DNA from: an uncultured Clostridia bacterium
GTDB lineage: Bacteria > Bacillota > Clostridia > TANB77 > CAG-508
Assembly (NCBI GenBank): GCA_934120645.1
Contig: CAKOUO010000006.1
Span: 11,752 to 75,751 of the forward strand
DNA length: 64,000 nt
Direction of reading: 5' to 3'
The position numbers and the translations under genes are program-made. The notes under the pieces were generated by a model. The model did no database searches. It saw nothing but the letters and a program-made list of their open reading frames with translations, and was not told where the DNA came from. Shown here one piece after another: positions 59,496 to 64,000 of the stretch. Numbering within the stretch: the stretch's first letter is position 1; each line of letters begins with the position of its first letter.

Positions 59496-61109
59496 ATGAA
59501 CACAAAATACATATTTGTAACAGGTGGAGTAGTATCAGGATTAGGAAAGGGAATTACAGCAGCATCTTTAGGAAGATTATTAAAAAACAGAGGATACAAA
59601 GTAACAATACAAAAATTTGACCCTTATATAAATGTAGACCCAGGAACAATGAATCCTTATGAACATGGAGAAGTTTTTGTAACAGATGATGGAGCAGAAA
59701 CAGATTTAGACTTAGGACATTATGAAAGATTTATAAATGAAAACTTAACAAAAAATTCAAGTATAACAATGGGAAGAATATATTCAAATGTAATAGAAAA
59801 AGAAAGAAGAGGAGATTACTTAGGAAAAACAGTACAAGTAATACCACATATTACAAACGAAATTAAAGAAAAAATATATGGATTTGAAAATACAGACACA
59901 GATATAGTAATATCAGAAGTAGGTGGAACAGTAGGAGACATAGAGGGATTATCAATAATAGAAGCAATAAGACAAGTAGGGCTAGAAAAAAATCCAGAAG
60001 ATGTATGTTTTATACATGTAACATTATTACCATATATTTATGGTTCAAATGAAATAAAATCAAAACCTACACAACACTCTGTAAAAGAACTACAAAGTTT
60101 AGGAATCAAACCAGATATATTAGTATGTAGAACAGAACAAGATATACCAGAAAATATTAGAGAAAAATTAGCTTTGTTTTGTAATGTAAGAAAAACAAGT
60201 GTAATACAAAATAAAACAGCAGATTGTTTATATGCCGTACCATTGATGTTAGAAGAAGAAGGATTAGCAAGAGAAGTATGCAATCATTTAAAATTAGATA
60301 GATATATTCCTGATAATAGAAAATGGGAAGAAATGATAGACAAAATAAGAAAGATAGACAAAAACAAAAAAGTAAAAATTGCAATAGTTGGAAAATATAT
60401 TAAACTAGAAGACTCATATATATCAGTAATAGAAAGTATTAAACATGCGGGATTTGCAAATGATGTAGAAACTGAAATAAAATTAATAGATGCAGAAAAA
60501 ATAACAAAAGATACGGCAAATGAAATGTTAAAAGAATTTCAAGGAATAATAGTTCCAGGTGGATTTGGAAATAGAGGAATTGAAGGAAAAATTGAAACAA
60601 TAAAATATGCAAGAGAAAATAAAATACCATTTTTAGGAATTTGCTTAGGAATGCAAATGGCAGTTGTAGAATATGCAAGAGATGTTTTAGGATTAAAAGA
60701 TGCAAATTCTCAAGAGTTTGATGAAAAATCAAAAAATCAAGTAATTCATATTATGGAAAATCAAAAAGCTGTAAATCAAAAAGGTGGAACTATGAGACTT
60801 GGAAGTTATCCATGTGTTATAAAAGAAGGAACATTAGCAGAAAAAGTTTATGGAACGAAAGAAATTGCAGAAAGACATAGACATCGTTTTGAGTATAATA
60901 ATGATTATAAAGAAAGATTAGAAAATGCAGGATTAATTTGTTCTGGAACATCTCCTGATGGTGAGTTAGTTGAAATTGTTGAATTAAGTCAAAAAGAACA
61001 TCCATATTTTATAGCAGGACAATTTCATCCAGAATTAAAATCAAGACCAAATAAACCAGCACCATTATTTGTGGGATTAATAAAATCTGCAAAAGAAATA
61101 AAAAAATAA
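59496..61109 (+). CDS. pyrG: CTP synthase
   Basis: This 537-residue enzyme aminates UTP to CTP using glutamine and ATP. The synthetase domain starts 'YIFVTGGVVSGLGKGITAAS' with 'FDPYINVDPGTMNPYEHGEV', 'GAETDLDLGHYERFI' and 'SEVGGTVGDIEGLSIIEAIR'. The glutamine amidotransferase domain has 'VPGGFGNRGIEGKIETIKYA' and the nucleophile Cys in 'PFLGICLGMQMAVVE', ending 'GQFHPELKSRPNKPAPLFV'. It has an aaaggagg site right after a terminator, a place where CTP-sensing attenuation occurs in Bacillota. Confidence 0.97.
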   Translation: MNTKYIFVTGGVVSGLGKGITAASLGRLLKNRGYKVTIQKFDPYINVDPGTMNPYEHGEVFVTDDGAETDLDLGHYERFINENLTKNSSITMGRIYSNVIEKERRGDYLGKTVQVIPHITNEIKEKIYGFENTDTDIVISEVGGTVGDIEGLSIIEAIRQVGLEKNPEDVCFIHVTLLPYIYGSNEIKSKPTQHSVKELQSLGIKPDILVCRTEQDIPENIREKLALFCNVRKTSVIQNKTADCLYAVPLMLEEEGLAREVCNHLKLDRYIPDNRKWEEMIDKIRKIDKNKKVKIAIVGKYIKLEDSYISVIESIKHAGFANDVETEIKLIDAEKITKDTANEMLKEFQGIIVPGGFGNRGIEGKIETIKYARENKIPFLGICLGMQMAVVEYARDVLGLKDANSQEFDEKSKNQVIHIMENQKAVNQKGGTMRLGSYPCVIKEGTLAEKVYGTKEIAERHRHRFEYNNDYKERLENAGLICSGTSPDGELVEIVELSQKEHPYFIAGQFHPELKSRPNKPAPLFVGLIKSAKEIKK

Positions 61110-61121
61110 AATTTACATAAT

Positions 61122-61150
61122 TTGAAAAAAATCAAAAAATGTGTTATAAT
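61122..61150 (+). promoter_or_regulatory. Promoter of the 163-residue protein gene
   Basis: TTGAAA (61122-61127), 17-base spacer, TATAAT (61145-61150) with a TGT extension before the -10. Confidence 0.85.
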
Positions 61151-61182
61151 ATAAAAGTAAAAAATTTATTGGAGGTTAATAC

Positions 61183-61674
61183 ATGAAGAGGAATCCAAAA
61201 GACAACTATTTTACAACAACAGACGAAATGTATATTGAGGACGGTGATTCAGCAGAACAAATATTATTCTTCATCGATAGAGAAAACCGGCTTGTTATAA
61301 GATCTTTATTGGAAGAAGATATAAAAGCAGTTTTCTTAACACCACGTTTATCAGCATCTGTAAAACGAAAAAAAATGAAAATGCTGTATGAGGATTTGCC
61401 TAAAAAAGACTCTCAATACTATTATTTTTGTATTGAAAAAATAATAGGAGAAGAAGACAAGAAACGCAAAGACTCAATATATGGGCTGCCTAGAGAAATT
61501 ATAGGTTTTGTAGGCATAGATGAAGAAACAACGGTAACTCGAGAAATTTCAACAGAAATCACAGCAGTGCTATATGAAAAAAATGAACAAGTAGCATGGT
61601 GTGTAGATACTATGTTAGAAATTCTACAGAAAAAGTTTGAATGTAAAAAAAGAACGGTGGGATTTTTAAAATAG
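61183..61674 (+). CDS. Protein of unknown function, GNAT-like
   Basis: A 163-residue soluble protein I do not recognise with certainty. 'RLVIRSLLEEDIKAVFLTPR' (about residues 32-51) is like the first strand and helix of GNAT acetyltransferases ('LVIRPLTEEDI'). 'YYFCIEKIIGEEDKK' and 'REIIGFVGIDEE' could be the central strands, but the Q/RxxGxG/A acetyl-CoA loop is missing. It may be a degenerate GNAT fold without activity. It has its own strong promoter, a ggagg site and a strong terminator, so it is transcribed alone. Confidence 0.6.
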   Translation: MKRNPKDNYFTTTDEMYIEDGDSAEQILFFIDRENRLVIRSLLEEDIKAVFLTPRLSASVKRKKMKMLYEDLPKKDSQYYYFCIEKIIGEEDKKRKDSIYGLPREIIGFVGIDEETTVTREISTEITAVLYEKNEQVAWCVDTMLEILQKKFECKKRTVGFLK

Positions 61675-61682
61675 CAACCTCA

Positions 61683-61712
61683 AAAAAGCCTGGAAATATT
61701 CCAGGCTTTTTA
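61683..61712 (+). terminator. Intrinsic terminator before the groESL promoter
   Basis: Arms aaaaagcctggaa (61683-61695) and ttccaggcttttt (61699-61711) with a 3-base loop. Confidence 0.92.
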
Positions 61713-61803
61713 AGTTCTAAAAAAGTATACAAAATAATATAATATATAGGCAAATAATATAAATATATAAAAATTAAAAGCAAATGTGAAATCTATGTGA
61801 ATT

Positions 61804-61830
61804 TTAGCAAACTCTATTGACAATTGCTAA
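61804..61830 (+). promoter_or_regulatory. CIRCE operator 1 over the groESL -35
   Basis: TTAGCAAAC - 9 bases - AATTGCTAA. The left arm matches the consensus at 7 of 9 positions and the right arm at its outer positions. The spacer and right arm overlap TTGACA (61817-61822). Confidence 0.75.
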
Positions 61831-61845
61831 AAAAAGGTATAAATT
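61817..61845 (+). promoter_or_regulatory. Promoter of groES-groEL
   Basis: TTGACA (61817-61822) with a -10 region tataaatt (61838-61845), best read as TATAAA at 15 or TAAATT at 17 bases. The layout equals that of the hrcA promoter. Confidence 0.75.
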
Positions 61846-61846
61846 A

Positions 61847-61873
61847 TTAGCAGTTAAATAAAAAGAGTGCTAA
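61847..61873 (+). promoter_or_regulatory. CIRCE operator 2 of groESL
   Basis: TTAGCAGTT - 9 bases - GAGTGCTAA. The right arm is a perfect consensus match. It lies just after the -10 box, about 50 bases before the groES start. Confidence 0.88.
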
Positions 61874-61922
61874 AAACAAAATTAAAACATTCTTAAATGG
61901 AAAGATTAAAGGAGGTAATATC

Positions 61923-62204
61923 ATGATTAAACCATTAGGAAGTAGAGTATTAATAAAAATGAAAGAAGGCGAAGAAACAACAAAAAGTGGAATAATCTTA
62001 GCAAGTAGTGCACAAGAAAAACCACAAATCGCAGAAGTAATAGAAGTAGGACCAGGAGAAAAAATAGACGGAAAAAATGAAGAAATGTATGTAAAAAAAG
62101 GAGACAATATAATAGTAAGTAAATATTCTGGAACAGAAGTAAAATACGAGGGAACAGAATATCTAATTGTAAAACAAGATGATATATTGGCAATAGTAGA
62201 GTAA
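61923..62204 (+). CDS. groES: Co-chaperonin GroES
   Basis: This 93-residue protein forms the heptameric lid of GroEL. 'IKPLGSRVLIKMKEGEETTK' starts the fold, with 'SGIILASSAQEKPQIAEVIE' (mobile loop region) and 'GDNIIVSKYSGTEVKYEGTE'. It is the first gene after the CIRCE-controlled promoter; groEL follows after 33 bases. An aaaggagg site precedes the ATG. Confidence 0.97.
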   Translation: MIKPLGSRVLIKMKEGEETTKSGIILASSAQEKPQIAEVIEVGPGEKIDGKNEEMYVKKGDNIIVSKYSGTEVKYEGTEYLIVKQDDILAIVE

Positions 62205-62237
62205 TAAAACAAAACATAACGAAGGGAGAGATTTAAA

Positions 62238-63875
62238 ATGGCAAAACAAATAAAATTTGGAGAAGATGCAAGAAAATCTTTATTAGAAGGAGTTAATAAA
62301 TTAGCTGATACAGTTAAAGTTACATTAGGACCAAAAGGAAGAAATGTTGTATTAGACAAAAGCTTTGGAGCACCACTAATTACAAATGATGGTGTTACAA
62401 TAGCAAAAGATATTGAATTAGAAGATAAATTTGAAAATATGGGAGCAAGACTTGTAAAAGAAGTATCAGAAAAAACAAATGATGTTGCTGGTGATGGTAC
62501 TACAACAGCAACAGTTTTGGCTCAAAGTATGATTAAAGAAGGAGTTAAAAATGTAGCAGCAGGTGCTGACCCAATGGCAATGAAAAGAGGAATTGACAAA
62601 GCAGTTAATTCAGCAGTAGAAGAATTGAAAAAAATAAGTGTTCCAGTAAATGGAAAAGAAGATATAGCAAGAGTTGCAAGTATTTCAGCAAACAATGATG
62701 AAGTTGGTGAATTAATTGCAGAAGCTATGGAAAAAGTTTCAAAAGACGGAGTTATCACAATTGAAGAATCAAAAACATCAAATACAGAATTAAATGTGGT
62801 TGAAGGTATGCAATTTGACAAAGGATATGTTTCTCCATACATGGTAACAGATACAGAAAAAATGGAAGCAGTTGTTGATAATCCATACATTTTAATTACA
62901 GATAAAAAAATAAGTAATATTCAAGAAATATTACCATTACTAGAAAACTTGATGCAACAATCAGGAAAATTAGTAATAATTTGTGACGACATAGAAGGAG
63001 AAGCACTTTCAACATTAGTACTTAATAAATTAAGAGGGGTATTAAATGTTGTAGCAGTTAAAGCTCCTGGATTTGGTGATAAGAGAAAAGCAATGCTTCA
63101 AGATATCGCAATTTTAACAGGTGGAGAAGTTATAACATCAGACTTAGGACTTGAATTAAAAGATACACAAATTGAACAATTAGGTAGAGCAAGACAAGTA
63201 AAAGTTCAAAAAGAAAATACTATAATTGTTGATGGTGCAGGAGATAAACAACAAATAGCAGATAGAGTTGGTCAAATAAAAGCTCAAATAAATGAAACAA
63301 AGAGCGAATATGATAAAGAAGGATTACAAGAAAGACTTGCTAAAATGGCTGGAGGAGTTGCAGTAATTGAAGTTGGTGCAGCTACTGAAACAGAAATGAA
63401 AGATAAAAAATTAAGAATTGAAGATGCACTTTCTGCAACAAAAGCAGCAGTTGAAGAAGGTATAGTTGCAGGTGGTGGAACAGCATTAATAAATGTAGCA
63501 CCAGCAGTTGAAAAAACAGTAAAAGGATTAACAGGTGGAGAAAAATTAGGTGCAACAATAGTATTAAAAGCATTAGAAGAACCAGTAAAACAAATAGCAA
63601 GAAATGCAGGATTAGAACCAGCAGTAATTGCTGATAATGTTAAAAAATCAGAAGTTGGTGTAGGATTTGATGCAAGTAAAGAAGAATATGTTGATATGAA
63701 AAAATCAGGAATTGTTGATCCAACAAAAGTTACAAGAAGTGCTTTACAAAATGCAGCATCAATTGCATCAATGGTTATCACAACAGAAAGTCTAGTTGCA
63801 GATATTCCAGAAAAAGACTGTCATTGTGGTCATGATAATGGAATGGGTGCAGCAGGAATGGATGGAATGTATTAA
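62238..63875 (+). CDS. groEL: Chaperonin GroEL
   Basis: This 545-residue Hsp60 forms the double-ring folding chamber. 'VKVTLGPKGRNVVLDKSFGA' and 'NDVAGDGTTTATVLAQSMIK' are the ATP-binding blocks; 'GMQFDKGYVSPYMVTD' leads to the apical domain, and 'EEGIVAGGGTALINVAP' returns to the equatorial domain. The C-terminal tail is 'GMGAAGMDGMY' with Cys and His residues before it ('DCHCGHDNG'), instead of a plain GGM repeat. HrcA controls it and is itself folded by GroEL, closing a feedback loop. Confidence 0.97.
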   Translation: MAKQIKFGEDARKSLLEGVNKLADTVKVTLGPKGRNVVLDKSFGAPLITNDGVTIAKDIELEDKFENMGARLVKEVSEKTNDVAGDGTTTATVLAQSMIKEGVKNVAAGADPMAMKRGIDKAVNSAVEELKKISVPVNGKEDIARVASISANNDEVGELIAEAMEKVSKDGVITIEESKTSNTELNVVEGMQFDKGYVSPYMVTDTEKMEAVVDNPYILITDKKISNIQEILPLLENLMQQSGKLVIICDDIEGEALSTLVLNKLRGVLNVVAVKAPGFGDKRKAMLQDIAILTGGEVITSDLGLELKDTQIEQLGRARQVKVQKENTIIVDGAGDKQQIADRVGQIKAQINETKSEYDKEGLQERLAKMAGGVAVIEVGAATETEMKDKKLRIEDALSATKAAVEEGIVAGGGTALINVAPAVEKTVKGLTGGEKLGATIVLKALEEPVKQIARNAGLEPAVIADNVKKSEVGVGFDASKEEYVDMKKSGIVDPTKVTRSALQNAASIASMVITTESLVADIPEKDCHCGHDNGMGAAGMDGMY

Positions 63876-63901
63876 TAAAATAAAAAATTTTTAAAAAACT
63901 C

Positions 63902-63930
63902 TTGACAGTTATAAAAAAATCATTTATAAT
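63902..63930 (+). promoter_or_regulatory. Strong promoter of the tRNA-Gly gene
   Basis: TTGACA (63902-63907), exactly 17 bases, TATAAT (63925-63930): a perfect consensus promoter. A perfect 12-base inverted repeat (63904-63915 and 63930-63941) brackets it. Confidence 0.9.
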
Positions 63931-63950
63931 TTATAACTGTCAGGAGAAAT

Positions 63951-64000
<50 letters not shown>

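Overview
The window is one contiguous piece of a very AT-rich bacterial chromosome. The coding strands are A-rich and nearly all arginines are AGA. It reads as a spore-forming member of the Clostridia (Bacillota): it carries the germination protease gpr, a YtxC-like sporulation protein, dipicolinate synthase subunit A, CIRCE/HrcA heat-shock control and the radA-disA pair. Pseudopilin-like 'GITLIALVITI' surface proteins are, from general knowledge, common in uncultured gut Clostridia. The genus cannot be named from sequence alone.

Layout. 0-5 kb: DUF2273, nusB, xseA, a PepSY-like exported protein, xseB, a DUF212 membrane protein and fhs. 5-9.4 kb: gpr behind a hairpin that hides its ribosome binding site, then leftward ytxC, a GH57 glucan branching enzyme and DUF4912. 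9.7-13.4 kb: NUDIX, rpsB-tsf with structured RNA regions, a cation exchanger homologue and a small unknown. 13.4-18.5 kb: hrcA-grpE-dnaK-dnaJ behind two CIRCE operators. 18.5-35 kb: a surface and glycan region with a pseudopilin-like adhesin, PssD/PssE, GT2, three GT-C-type or similar membrane proteins, two GtrII paralogues, an FAD oxidoreductase, a beta-propeller glycosidase-like protein and PAP2. ruvB and a queH-GNAT fusion sit inside it, and there is a small decay island (31.6-33.2 kb) with remnants of a histidine kinase and an ATC hydrolase. 35-41.5 kb: polA, lytic transglycosylase, TPR protein, dpaA, uppP. 41.5-50.3 kb: broken Rpn nuclease, LamG protein, vWA/LPKAG protein, dxs, ylmH, an RHH regulator and a second pseudopilin-like protein. 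50.3-57.4 kb: tsaE-tsaB-rimI (leftward), an MreB homologue, mtaB, a small unknown, a REP-associated tyrosine transposase (RAYT) and radA. 57.4-64 kb: disA, cyclophilin, pyrG, a GNAT-like unknown, groES-groEL with two CIRCE operators, and the start of a tRNA-Gly.

How parts work together. The two chaperonin/chaperone operons share one promoter plan: one CIRCE over the -35 and another just downstream of the -10. tsaE, tsaB and mtaB act on the same nucleotide (t6A37 to ms2t6A37), and queH adds a second anticodon-loop modification. dxs, uppP, PAP2, PssD/E and the GT-C proteins are consistent with polyprenyl-linked glycan assembly.

The most notable signals: (1) a RAYT gene bracketed by inverted REP palindromes, with further copies of the same palindrome at the polA stop codon, inside the dxs 3' end and after a surface gene; (2) three single-base +1 frameshifts in mtaB and radA, all within about 3 kb around the RAYT and all leaving a C directly before GG; (3) a second palindrome family forming an inverted pair between grpE and dnaK; (4) paired CIRCE operators in both operons; (5) the gpr leader hairpin; (6) a tRNA promoter bracketed by a perfect 12-bp inverted repeat. 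No CRISPR array, rRNA, prophage or classical defence system was seen.
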